DNA from: Microbacterium sp.
GTDB lineage: Bacteria; Actinomycetota; Actinomycetes; Actinomycetales; Microbacteriaceae
Length of the DNA: 51,134 bases
Direction of reading: 5' to 3'
NCBI GenBank assembly: GCA_003524435.1
Contig: DQHP01000055.1
Location: 1 to 51,134, forward strand
Shown here: one piece after another, positions 23,910-31,997 of the stretch
Layout: every line of letters starts with the position of its first letter
Numbering within the stretch: the stretch's first letter is position 1
Notes under the pieces: model-generated
Told to the model about the DNA's origin: nothing
Database searches by the model: none
Seen by the model: the letters and a program-made list of their open reading frames with translations, nothing else
Made by a program: the position numbers and the translations under genes

Positions 23910-25514
23910 GTGACTGCTTCTCTCGACGACCGTGCCCCTCAGCCGGATGATGTGACGGATAATTCCGTCGAGACCTCTGCTGACTCCCCAGAAGCGAAGC
24001 CGGCGCTGAAGAAGAAGCCATCGGTGAAGAAGACGCCCACGACGAAGACTGCCGCTGTGCGCACCGCCGCCGCGCGCAAACCCGCATCTACTGGCGCTGC
24101 GGCAGCGAAGACAGCAGCAAAGGTGACAGCGGCGAAGTCTGCGGCGGCGAAGAACGCTGCCGCAAAAACCGAGGCGGCAAAAACCGAGGCGGCGAAGACG
24201 GCTGCGGCTCGTTCGGCGGTAAATAAGACAGCAGCTAAGGCGACCGCCACGAAAACAGCCGCGGCGAAGACCGCGGCAGCAAAGACGGCCGCGGCGAAAG
24301 CTGCGGCAACAAAAGCGGCGAAAGCCAAGGCTGCAGCGGAAGCTGCAGAGCAAGAAGCCTCCGCGAGCTCACCTTCCGAGACGGCGGTAACGCCTGATCC
24401 TGCCGAGGGTAAGACGCCCGCGCGTAAACCCGCCGTCAAGAAGCCTGCAGCGAAGCGCGCCGCGCCCGTGGCGAAGAGCTCTGGAACCAAGACCACAGAA
24501 TCTCAGGGTGCGCCGGCCAAGGGCGCGAGCCGAGCGAAGTCCCGGGTGTCTGCCGAGGATGCGGCCCCGGCATCCGAAGCCGTTAACGCTCCGCTGACAC
24601 TGTCATCGCCCGCAGCGCTGCTGACGCCAACAGCCGTTGAAGAAACACCGGAGCTGCCCGTTGTCGCCGACGAGCCCGTTGCCGCGGACGAGTCCGCTGT
24701 CGATGCCGCGGCGGCCGTAGCGACTATTGCCTCGGCGGATGAAGATGCCCCCGCAACTGACGCGATTGTCATTCGAGGCCTTGTCAAAAACTTCGGCGAC
24801 CAGCGGGCCGTCAATGAGATCGACCTCACCGTACGTGCTGGCTCGTTCTACGGGATCGTTGGACCAAACGGCGCGGGTAAGACAACCACACTGTCGATCC
24901 TTGCTGGACTGCTTCGTGCTAATGCTGGAGAAGTCATCATCTGCGGCATCGACCAGGCGACAGATCCGCTCGCAGCAAAGCGAGTCATGGGGGTGCTACC
25001 AGACCGGTTGCGCACCTTTGACCGACTGACCGGGCGCCAACTGCTGCACTATTACGGACTGCTGCGCGGACTGTCGGCCGATGTGATCGAGAAGCGCACC
25101 ACCGATCTCGCGCGTGCGTTTGACCTTGTCGACGCCCTGAGTCGGGTGGTTTCGGATTACTCAGCGGGTATGACCAAGAAGATCATGCTCGCCGGAGCCA
25201 TGATCCATTCACCGCGGGTGCTCGTGCTCGACGAGCCTTTCGAAGCTGTCGACCCGGTGTCCTCTGCGGTCATCCTTGACATCCTGCGTGCTTACGTCGC
25301 GCACGGTGGCACCGTCATCCTCTCCAGTCACGGGATGGACCTCGTCGAGCGGGTCTGCTCGCGCGTCGCCATCATCGTCGACGGAAACGTCCTTGCGGAG
25401 GGAACCATCGACGACGTACGCGCCGGTCAGACACTGGAGGCTCGCTTCGTCGAGCTTTCCGGCGGTCTCGGTGAGGTGGAGGGACTCGAGTGGTTGCACA
25501 CGTTCTCCGACTGA
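23910..25514 (+). CDS. ABC transporter ATPase with long Ala/Lys-rich histone H1-like N-terminal extension
   Basis: A 534-residue protein in two very different parts. Residues 30-190 are low-complexity Ala/Lys/Thr with many AAKTAAAK-type repeats, followed by KPAVKKPAAKRAAP, like histone H1 or bacterial H1-like tails. Residues 190-285 are acidic and Ala/Pro-rich. Residues 285-534 are an ABC ATPase: Walker A GPNGAGKTTT (near 318), signature YSAGMTKK (near 416; the usual LSGGQ altered), Walker B VLVLDEPFEAVD and H-loop SSHGMD. The permease follows with a 25-bp overlap. The start is GTG at 23910 with TAGGACG before it. Such ATPases energise export by the partner permease; the basic tail is unusual and could bind nucleic acid or an acidic polymer. 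Confidence 0.85.
   Translation: MTASLDDRAPQPDDVTDNSVETSADSPEAKPALKKKPSVKKTPTTKTAAVRTAAARKPASTGAAAAKTAAKVTAAKSAAAKNAAAKTEAAKTEAAKTAAARSAVNKTAAKATATKTAAAKTAAAKTAAAKAAATKAAKAKAAAEAAEQEASASSPSETAVTPDPAEGKTPARKPAVKKPAAKRAAPVAKSSGTKTTESQGAPAKGASRAKSRVSAEDAAPASEAVNAPLTLSSPAALLTPTAVEETPELPVVADEPVAADESAVDAAAAVATIASADEDAPATDAIVIRGLVKNFGDQRAVNEIDLTVRAGSFYGIVGPNGAGKTTTLSILAGLLRANAGEVIICGIDQATDPLAAKRVMGVLPDRLRTFDRLTGRQLLHYYGLLRGLSADVIEKRTTDLARAFDLVDALSRVVSDYSAGMTKKIMLAGAMIHSPRVLVLDEPFEAVDPVSSAVILDILRAYVAHGGTVILSSHGMDLVERVCSRVAIIVDGNVLAEGTIDDVRAGQTLEARFVELSGGLGEVEGLEWLHTFSD
24096..24350 (+). repeat. Ala/Lys codon repeat tract inside the ABC ATPase gene
   Basis: Short imperfect tandem units of GCG/GCA plus AAG/AAA codons (GCGGCGAAGACX and variants) fill this stretch and encode AAKTAAAK-type repeats. 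The units vary at third positions, so the protein repeat is kept more closely than the DNA repeat. The tract also creates long spurious open frames on the opposite strand. Boundaries are approximate. Confidence 0.75.
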
Positions 25515-27055
25515 GGCTGGCGCTCATTCTCGGCGCCTTCCGCGGCGAGCGAGTAGTGCGCACAGTCATCGGCTTCCTCGCGCTCATCGCAGCGACTGTG
25601 GCCGTTTGCATGGCCATCTTGAGTTTGGGAGACGCGCCACCGGCCGTGGCTCGCACTGTTCTTGTGCTGGCAGGAGCAGCTACATTCCTCGGATTCTTGT
25701 TCGGCCCGATCCTCACGGGAACAACGGACCAACTCGATCCACGCCGCTTCGGCGTTTTTGGGATGGATGTCGGGCGGATGCCGTGGATTCTCGCGCTCGC
25801 TTCACTGTTCAGCATCCCTTCCTTCGCGCTGCTCGCCGTCATTGTCTGCTCTACGATCGTCGTCATCGATATGGGAGCGCCCTGGCCGGTCGCTGTCCTG
25901 ATGGCGCTTCTCTGGCTGGTTGCCGTGGCGCTTGCCGCACGTGTGGGGATGGCGACCAGCGCTCTTTTGCTCCCGGAACGGCGCTCGCGCGAACTCACCG
26001 CATTGTTCGTGCTCGCTGTGGTCGTGGTTGCTTTCCCCGTTGCGGTGTTCTTCGCTTCGTTGAACTGGGATGGCCAAGTGCCGTTCGCAGTCGCAATCGT
26101 CGCCGCGATCGCGGGCTTTACTCCCATTGGCGCGGTCTCCGCGTTCTCGCCTGCGATCGCCTCGGGGGACGTGCAGGGTGCCTGGGTCATCGGGCTCGTC
26201 GCTGCCGCGACACTGGCTGTTTTGTGGCTGCTGTGGTCCTGGCTCGTTCGTCGGTTGCTGACGAGCGTTGAGCGCCCGGCGACGTCTCGCGAACGCTCGG
26301 GGCTTGGCTGGTTCGCGCTGTTGCCGGCGAACGCCTTCGGTGCGATCGCCGCGCGGAGCCTGGTCTATTGGCTGCGCGATCGCCGCTACATCGTGAACTT
26401 TGTCATCGTGCCCATCGCCGGAGTGCTGACGGTCTTCCCTCTGGTCGTAGCCGGTGTTCCGCTGTACCTGGCAGCCCTTGTGCCGGTGCCGGTGATGGCA
26501 CTGTTCTTCGGGTGGCTCCCGCATAACGACGTCGCATATGACTCCACTGCGTTTTGGACCCACGTGGCCAGCGGCGTGCGCGGCCTGTCGGACCGTTTTG
26601 GTCGGATGGTGCCCGTCGCGCTCGTCGCCATTCCTGTGCTCGCGATCGCGATACCGCTGACACTCGCGCTGATCGAAAGCTGGTATCTCTTGGCGCCGAT
26701 GATCGGCGTCGCAGCGAGCCTGTTCCTCTCAGGTCTCGGACTCTCCAGCATTTCGTCCGTGGTCTCGCCATATGCCGTTTCGCGACCGGGAGACAGCCCC
26801 TTCCAGCAGCCTCAGCGGTCAGCATCCCGTGGTTCATTCGGACCTGCTGCAGCGCTGCTGGGTACACTGCTCGTCAGCGCCCCGACGCTCTGGTTCTTCA
26901 TCATGACGATCGTCGCGGATGGCGTCTATAACCCGATCACATTTTGGGTGGGAATTGGCACCGGCATTGTGGTGCTCATGATCGCCGCATTTATCGGCGG
27001 TCGTATTTACGATCGCAGTGGTGAACGACTCATGGAGTTCGTCGAAACGGCGTGA
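25490..27055 (+). CDS. ABC transporter permease, multi-spanning
   Basis: A 521-residue protein with about 12-14 hydrophobic segments spread over its whole length and short loops, for example FLALIAATVAVCMAIL, VLMALLWLVAVALAARV and PIAGVLTVFPLVVAGVPLY. A proline/serine-rich loop near 435-455 precedes the last segments. No solute-binding or ATPase motif is present. The start overlaps the ATPase gene by 25 bp (GTG at 25490), so the two form one transporter. The substrate is unknown; the permease resembles large actinobacterial ABC-2-like exporters only in general shape. Confidence 0.8.
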   Translation: MVAHVLRLRLALILGAFRGERVVRTVIGFLALIAATVAVCMAILSLGDAPPAVARTVLVLAGAATFLGFLFGPILTGTTDQLDPRRFGVFGMDVGRMPWILALASLFSIPSFALLAVIVCSTIVVIDMGAPWPVAVLMALLWLVAVALAARVGMATSALLLPERRSRELTALFVLAVVVVAFPVAVFFASLNWDGQVPFAVAIVAAIAGFTPIGAVSAFSPAIASGDVQGAWVIGLVAAATLAVLWLLWSWLVRRLLTSVERPATSRERSGLGWFALLPANAFGAIAARSLVYWLRDRRYIVNFVIVPIAGVLTVFPLVVAGVPLYLAALVPVPVMALFFGWLPHNDVAYDSTAFWTHVASGVRGLSDRFGRMVPVALVAIPVLAIAIPLTLALIESWYLLAPMIGVAASLFLSGLGLSSISSVVSPYAVSRPGDSPFQQPQRSASRGSFGPAAALLGTLLVSAPTLWFFIMTIVADGVYNPITFWVGIGTGIVVLMIAAFIGGRIYDRSGERLMEFVETA

Positions 27056-27094
27056 GGATCCGCATTTCGCGACCCGTGAGGTCCCTCGGGCGAT

Positions 27095-27100
27095 TAGACT
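27095..27100 (+). promoter_or_regulatory. -10 box, probable leaderless promoter of the DUF3039 gene
   Basis: TAGACT, 7 nt before the ATG at 27108. The ATG has no ribosome site. Confidence 0.5.
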
Positions 27101-27107
27101 CACCGCT

Positions 27108-27374
27108 ATGAGTACTCCGCTGGATAGCCCCGATCAGGGCGGCGTGGCAACGCTTGATCGCGAACTCGAAGAGCTCCTCAATGAAGAGACTCTCGAGCCC
27201 GGCGATCACGAGCGTTTCTCGCATTACGTAAAAAAAGACAAGATTCTCGAGTCCGCGATTTCCGGCAGGCCGGTTCGTGCGCTGTGCGGCAAGAAATGGA
27301 CGCCGGGTCGTGACCCGGAGAAGTTTCCGATCTGCCCCACGTGCAAGGAAATTTACGAATCGATGGTCGGTTAG
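27108..27374 (+). CDS. DUF3039 domain protein, probable small zinc-binding protein
   Basis: An 88-residue protein typical of actinobacteria. The conserved C-terminal block contains RALCGKKWTPGRDPEKFPIC and then CPTCKEIYE. Cys residues in CGKKW and CPTC suggest a zinc site. The first 40 residues are acidic. The function is unknown in the family. Its TAG stop overlaps the TAA stop of the convergent pncB in the four bases TTAG, and it is preceded by a leaderless-type promoter. Confidence 0.85.
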   Translation: MSTPLDSPDQGGVATLDRELEELLNEETLEPGDHERFSHYVKKDKILESAISGRPVRALCGKKWTPGRDPEKFPICPTCKEIYESMVG

Positions 27375-28696
27375 TTCGCGTCGACGAATTCCGTCGGGAT
27401 CGCGGGGTCTGACTTACTGAGAGCCAGCGCCCGCACGGGCAGTTCCTCGCGTACCCGCATGTGGTGCGCCCGAGCGGATGCTGTGCCTTCTGCACCCTCG
27501 AATGTCGGGTCGATCTCACCGTGATCGACGAGTGCGACTTGGAGCGCCCGGGAATCGGGATGTTCCTGAGGCGTGCTCAAGTTTTCAAAGCCATCCGAGA
27601 CGACGACGGTTTCTGCTGTAGCGACACCGTCACGGATCGTGCGGAATGCCGCCTTGCGTCCGCCTCTGGATTTTTTGTCACTGGACGCTTTCGCTACGGA
27701 GACCCAGGAGCCCGAGGGGTCTTGTCGTGCGACCAGTTTGTAGACCATTCCCGCAGTCGGGTAGCCAGATCCCGTCACAACCGACGTGCCGACTCCGTAA
27801 GAATCGACGGGGGATGCCGCGAGAGCAGCGATTGCATATTCGTCCAAGTCGCTGGTGACCGTGATCTTTGTTTCGGTCGCACCGAGTTCGTCGAGTTGTG
27901 TGCGCACCGCAGAGGCGACAGTTGGAAGATCGCCGGAGTCAAGGCGCACTCCGCCTAGGCTCGTCCCGGCGACGCGGATCGCGGTCTTCACACCCTCGCG
28001 GATGTCGTAGGTGTCAACGAGCAGTGTGGTGTCGACGCCGAGACTTTCGACCTGTGCGCGGAAAGCTCCTTCCTCGGTATCGTGCAACAGCGTCCACGAG
28101 TGTGCCGCGGTGCCCATCGTGGGAACGCCCCACTGACGCCCTGCCTCGAGGTTGCTCGTTGCGCCGAAACCCACGATGTAGGAGGCACGGGCTGCGGCGA
28201 CTGCCGACCACTCCGCGGCGCGGCGCGACCCCATCTCCGCCAGGGGGCGCTCGCCAGCGGCGACACTCATCCGGGAAGCAGCCGTTGCGATCGCTGAGTC
28301 GTGATTAAGCACGCTCAGCGCCAGGGTTTCCAGCACGACCGCATCGGCGAACGAACCCTCAATGGTGAGGATAGGGGAGCCAGGGAAATAGAGCTCGCCC
28401 TCGCAATAGCCGCGGATGGAACCGGTGAAGCGGTAATTCTCCAGATACTTCAACGTCTCAGCATCCACCACATCGCCATCACTCAAGAAACGCAGCTCGT
28501 CCTCGCCGAAACGAAAATCGCGCAGCAACGAAAGTAGGCGTCCCGTGCCAGCGACAACGCCAAAGCGTCTGCCACCGGACAGCCGCCTGGCGAACAGCTC
28601 GAAGACGCTGGGACGAGCGGCAATGCCCTCGCGCAGCGCGGCACCGAGCATGGTGAGTTCATAACGGTCAGTGAGCAGCGCCGTCGACGAGGTCAT
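27371..28696 (-). CDS. pncB: Nicotinate phosphoribosyltransferase
   Basis: A 441-residue enzyme that makes nicotinate mononucleotide from nicotinate and PRPP (ATP-assisted), the entry to NAD salvage. The start TALLTDRYELTMLGAALREG, the catalytic-His-containing MGTAAHSWTLLH, VDTYDIREGVKTAI and GVRLDSGDLPTVA, and the phosphate-binding end of the barrel GVGTSVVTGSGYPTAG are all recognisable. TAAACT lies 6 nt before the ATG. The neighbouring murI-rph-rdgB order is also seen near pncB1 in mycobacteria. Confidence 0.94.
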   Translation of the reverse strand: MTSSTALLTDRYELTMLGAALREGIAARPSVFELFARRLSGGRRFGVVAGTGRLLSLLRDFRFGEDELRFLSDGDVVDAETLKYLENYRFTGSIRGYCEGELYFPGSPILTIEGSFADAVVLETLALSVLNHDSAIATAASRMSVAAGERPLAEMGSRRAAEWSAVAAARASYIVGFGATSNLEAGRQWGVPTMGTAAHSWTLLHDTEEGAFRAQVESLGVDTTLLVDTYDIREGVKTAIRVAGTSLGGVRLDSGDLPTVASAVRTQLDELGATETKITVTSDLDEYAIAALAASPVDSYGVGTSVVTGSGYPTAGMVYKLVARQDPSGSWVSVAKASSDKKSRGGRKAAFRTIRDGVATAETVVVSDGFENLSTPQEHPDSRALQVALVDHGEIDPTFEGAEGTASARAHHMRVREELPVRALALSKSDPAIPTEFVDAN

Positions 28697-28702
28697 GCGC
28701 TC

Positions 28703-28708
28703 AGTTTA
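28703..28708 (-). promoter_or_regulatory. -10 box, probable leaderless promoter of pncB
   Basis: TAAACT on the minus strand, 6 nt before the ATG at 28696. The 78-bp gap to murI holds back-to-back promoters. Confidence 0.5.
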
Positions 28709-28760
28709 GTGAGCGTGGCGGCGCGCCCTGCGCAGGAGGATCCCTGTGCCCGTCGAAGGG

Positions 28761-28766
28761 TAGGCT
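28761..28766 (+). promoter_or_regulatory. -10 box for the murI-rph-rdgB operon
   Basis: TAGGCT, 8 nt before the ATG at 28775. The transcription start would fall at or one base from the start codon. Confidence 0.45.
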
Positions 28767-28774
28767 GGTGAGTC

Positions 28775-29641
28775 ATGAATGACGCACCGATCGGCATCTT
28801 CGACTCCGGTGTCGGCGGGCTCACGGTGGCCCGTGCGATCCGCGCGCAGTTGCCACGAGAATCGCTGGTTTACATTGGTGACACCGCGCATTCTCCCTAT
28901 GGGCCGAAACCGATCGCCGACGTCCGTCGCTACTCACTCGAAGTTCTTGACACTCTGGTCGATCAGGGCGTGAAGATGCTCGTGATCGCGTGCAACACTG
29001 CATCCGCTGCGATGTTGCGTGACGCGAGGGAACGCTATGACGTTCCTGTTATTGAGGTGATCGGGCCGGCTGTGCGCCGTGCCGTCTCCACGACGCGCAA
29101 TCAACGTATCGGCGTGATCGGAACGCTGGGGACGATCGGCTCGCGTGCTTACCAGGACATGCTCGAAGTCAACGAGCAGCTGGAAGTGTTCACTGCGGCG
29201 TGCCCGAGATTCGTTGAGTTTGTCGAGGCTGGCATCACCGGCACCGGAGAGGTGCTTGCCGTCGCCGAGGAATATCTTGCTCCGCTGCGTGACGCGGGCG
29301 TTGACACGCTCGTACTCGGATGCACGCATTACCCGTTTCTGCGCGGTGCAATCAGTTACGTCATGGGCGAAGGCGTAACGCTCGTCTCCAGCGACGACGA
29401 GACGGCAGGAGACGTTTACCGCCAGCTCGTGCGCGGCGACCTGCTCGCCCCATCGGATGCAGTCGCCAGCCACGTCTACGAAGCAACCGGCGAATCCACC
29501 GAAGAATTTACGGCGCTCGCTAACCGACTCATGGGCGCTGAAGTGCGCAACGTGCAGCACGTGCAAACCGGCGTCATCACACTCCCTGATCTCACAGAGC
29601 TGGCTGAGGCTGGCTACCCACAACCCGAAGGATCCTCATGA
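28775..29641 (+). CDS. murI: Glutamate racemase
   Basis: A 288-residue enzyme that interconverts L- and D-glutamate for peptidoglycan. The N-terminal IGIFDSGVGGLTV, the first catalytic Cys in VIACNTASAAML, and the second in LGCTHYPFL are present, as are GDTAHSPYG and TPEV-equivalent positions (SRAYQDML). First gene of a three-gene cell-wall/RNA operon. Its stop overlaps the rph start in an ATGA. Confidence 0.95.
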   Translation: MNDAPIGIFDSGVGGLTVARAIRAQLPRESLVYIGDTAHSPYGPKPIADVRRYSLEVLDTLVDQGVKMLVIACNTASAAMLRDARERYDVPVIEVIGPAVRRAVSTTRNQRIGVIGTLGTIGSRAYQDMLEVNEQLEVFTAACPRFVEFVEAGITGTGEVLAVAEEYLAPLRDAGVDTLVLGCTHYPFLRGAISYVMGEGVTLVSSDDETAGDVYRQLVRGDLLAPSDAVASHVYEATGESTEEFTALANRLMGAEVRNVQHVQTGVITLPDLTELAEAGYPQPEGSS

Positions 29642-30375
29642 CTGACATCGTTCGCGCCGATGGGCGCTCCGTAGACGAGCTTCGCGAAATCACGATCGAG
29701 CGTGGCTGGAGCGCGAACGCCGAGGGCTCTGCGCTGATCAGCTTCGGTGGCACTAAGGTGCTGTGCACCGCTTCCTTCACCAATGGCGTGCCGCGCTGGC
29801 TGACGGGCAAAGGCAAGGGCTGGGTGACGGCGGAATACGCGATGCTGCCCCGTGCAACGAACAGCCGCAACGACCGCGAGAGCATCAAGGGCAAGGTCGG
29901 TGGCCGCACCCACGAGATCTCACGTCTGATCGGGCGTGCGCTGCGCGCCGTTGTCGACACCAAGGCGCTCGGAGAAAACACCATCGTCATCGACTGTGAC
30001 GTGCTCCAGGCAGACGGTGGAACCCGCACCGCGGCGATCACGGGTGCCTATGTCGCCCTCGCAGATGCGATCGAGTGGGGCCGTAAGAAGAAGTTCATCG
30101 CCCAGAAGTCGCAGCCGCTGATCGACTCAGTTGCCGCGGTCTCGGTCGGGATCATCGATGGCGAGCCCATGCTTGATCTGCCCTACGTCGAGGACGTCCG
30201 AGCCGAGACCGACATGAACATTGTCGTCACGGGTCGCGGATTGTTCGTTGAGGTTCAGGGCACGGCGGAGGGCGCGCCCTTCGACAAACGTGAGCTTGAT
30301 GCGCTGCTTGAGCTCGGTGTCGCTGGTTGCGCGACGCTGAAGGAACACCAGCTGGCTGCACTCGCGGGCGAGTGA
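29638..30375 (+). CDS. rph: Ribonuclease PH
   Basis: A 245-residue phosphorolytic 3'-5' exoribonuclease that trims tRNA and other RNA 3' ends. RADGRSVDELREITIERGW, GTKVLCTASFT, LPRATNSRNDRE (Arg-rich RNA entry), the catalytic CDVLQADGGTRTA and VQGTAEGAPFDK mark the family. It overlaps murI by ATGA and is followed 2 bp later by rdgB. Confidence 0.96.
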   Translation: MTDIVRADGRSVDELREITIERGWSANAEGSALISFGGTKVLCTASFTNGVPRWLTGKGKGWVTAEYAMLPRATNSRNDRESIKGKVGGRTHEISRLIGRALRAVVDTKALGENTIVIDCDVLQADGGTRTAAITGAYVALADAIEWGRKKKFIAQKSQPLIDSVAAVSVGIIDGEPMLDLPYVEDVRAETDMNIVVTGRGLFVEVQGTAEGAPFDKRELDALLELGVAGCATLKEHQLAALAGE

Positions 30376-30377
30376 CG

Positions 30378-30971
30378 ATGAAGGTAGTCCTCGCCACGCA
30401 CAACCCGCATAAGGTTGTCGAGTTTCAGCAGATCGTTGCGATGACCAGGCCCGATCTCGAGGTCGTCGGTTATGACGGTCCCGAGCCTGTCGAAGATGGC
30501 GTGAGCTTCGCTGAGAACGCGTTGATCAAGGCGCGAGCGGCGGCTGCGCACACCGGGCTGGCAGCATTCGCCGACGACTCCGGAATCTGCGTTGACGTGT
30601 TGGGCGGATCTCCTGGCATCTTCTCTGCCTACTGGGCAGGGCAGAAGAAGGATGCCCAGGCGAACCTCGAGCTCTTGCTGGATCAGCTCACCGATATCGA
30701 GGACCCGCACCGTGGCGCACAGTTCGTCTCCACGATCGCGCTGGTGACGCCCGAGGGCGTCGAGCACACAGTGGCGGGCATCTGGCCGGGCCGGGTCGCC
30801 CGCGCGGCTGCTGGCGGCGGAGGCTTTGGCTACGACCCGATCTTCATCCCTGACGGCCAGCCCGCTGGCGCTGAGCGCACATCAGCTGAGCTCACCTCTG
30901 AGGAAAAGCAGTCACAGTCACATCGTGCACGTGCGTTTGAGGCGTTTGTGCCGCTGCTGAAGACGCTCTGA
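30378..30971 (+). CDS. rdgB: Non-canonical purine NTP pyrophosphatase, RdgB/HAM1 family
   Basis: A 197-residue enzyme that clears dITP, XTP and related nucleotides. It begins MKVVLATHNPHKVVEFQQIV, then SFAENALIKARAAAAHTG, the metal-binding FADDSGICVDVLGGSPGIFS, and GGGFGYDPIFIPDG with SHRARAFEAF. The ATG at 30378 is used; the frame extends upstream into rph. Third gene of the murI-rph-rdgB operon, the common actinobacterial order. Confidence 0.95.
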   Translation: MKVVLATHNPHKVVEFQQIVAMTRPDLEVVGYDGPEPVEDGVSFAENALIKARAAAAHTGLAAFADDSGICVDVLGGSPGIFSAYWAGQKKDAQANLELLLDQLTDIEDPHRGAQFVSTIALVTPEGVEHTVAGIWPGRVARAAAGGGGFGYDPIFIPDGQPAGAERTSAELTSEEKQSQSHRARAFEAFVPLLKTL

Positions 30972-30977
30972 CACAGG

Positions 30978-31007
30978 TTCTCGAACGCGCGTGGACGCGA
31001 GTGAGAA
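30978..31007 (+). terminator. Hairpin after rdgB
   Basis: TTCTC (30978-30982) pairs with GAGAA (31003-31007). An inner CGCG-TGGA-CGCG hairpin sits between. A short TCATTACCTTT follows. It is a weak candidate terminator for the murI-rph-rdgB operon. Confidence 0.4.
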
Positions 31008-31059
31008 TCATTACCTTTCCCGACTAGCGCAGGCGGCCTGAGACCGACGGTTTCTCTCG

Positions 31060-31065
31060 TAGCCT
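31060..31065 (+). promoter_or_regulatory. -10 box, probable leaderless promoter of the CDF gene
   Basis: TAGCCT, 6 nt before the ATG at 31072. GGAGA falls between box and ATG but is too close to the ATG to act as a ribosome site. Confidence 0.5.
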
Positions 31066-31071
31066 GGAGAC

Positions 31072-31989
31072 ATGCACGATCATGCGCACGGAGGAGGTAT
31101 CCGCGGTTCCAGCAACCGCCGGCTGCTGACGATCTCGTTGTGCATCACGGCGACTGTGATGATTGTGCAGGTGGTGGGGGCGATCCTCACTGGTTCGCTC
31201 GCATTGTTGGCAGACGCTGCGCACATGTTCACGGATGCATCGGCGTTGGTGATCGCTCTGATTGCGAGTGCGGTGGCTGCGAGGCCTGCTGATGATCGCC
31301 GCACGTTCGGCTATCAGCGGGCTGAGGTGTTCGGCGCGCTGGTCAACGCAATCATTCTCATCGTGCTGTCGGTGATGGTCGCCATCGAGGGCGTACAGCG
31401 ATTGCTCACCCCCTCCGATACTGAGGTCGCCGGTCCTCTTATGCTCGTCGTGGCAGTGATCGGTCTGCTGGCCAATGCCATCGCGATGTGGCTGCTGGGC
31501 AGCGCCCAGAAGACGAGTATTAACGTGCGCGGCGCCTACCTTGAGGTGCTCGGCGACATGATTGGGTCCGCGGCGGTCATCATCGCCGCGATCATCATCG
31601 TCACCACCGGCTGGATGCCAGCGGATGCGATTGCCTCGCTTTTCATTGCCGTCATGATCATTCCCCGCGCGATCTCGTTGCTGCGCGAAGTTTTTTCGGT
31701 GCTCGCCGAATCGGCGCCGAAAGAAACTCAGGTCAGCGAGATTCGCGCGCACCTGCTCGGATTCGATGGCGTCACGAGCGTTCATGACGTGCACGTGTGG
31801 CAGCTCACTCGCGGAGCGCCGGTGTTCACAGCCCACGTGGAAGTCGATCCAGCGCTGCTCGTCGAAGGCCGCTCCGGGCTGTTGCTAGAGCAGTTGCAAG
31901 AGTGTCTCACGGACCATTTTGATGTTGCGCACTCGACATTCCAGATCGAACCTGCAGGTGCTGCCGACTGCGAAGAGACGCACGCCTGA
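31072..31989 (+). CDS. Cation diffusion facilitator transporter (CzcD/ZitB type)
   Basis: A 305-residue metal exporter with six membrane segments. The metal site in helix 2 is ALLADAAHMFTDASALVIAL (H and D) and in helix 5 LEVLGDMIGSAAVI (D). A His-containing N-terminus (MHDHAHGG) and a C-terminal cytoplasmic domain (VTSVHDVHVWQLTRGAPVFT) are typical of Zn2+/Co2+/Cd2+ exporters working against protons. It ends 8 bp before the convergent ligD stop. No metal-responsive regulator gene is adjacent. Confidence 0.92.
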   Translation: MHDHAHGGGIRGSSNRRLLTISLCITATVMIVQVVGAILTGSLALLADAAHMFTDASALVIALIASAVAARPADDRRTFGYQRAEVFGALVNAIILIVLSVMVAIEGVQRLLTPSDTEVAGPLMLVVAVIGLLANAIAMWLLGSAQKTSINVRGAYLEVLGDMIGSAAVIIAAIIIVTTGWMPADAIASLFIAVMIIPRAISLLREVFSVLAESAPKETQVSEIRAHLLGFDGVTSVHDVHVWQLTRGAPVFTAHVEVDPALLVEGRSGLLLEQLQECLTDHFDVAHSTFQIEPAGAADCEETHA

Positions 31990-31997
31990 CGAGTGGG

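Noticed and set aside
23817..24496. Long minus-strand frames opposite the Ala/Lys tract (Phe/Ala-rich and Arg/Cys-rich proteins)
   Set aside because: They arise because the repeated Ala/Lys codons lack stop codons in the other frames. They show no start signal and no recognisable domain.
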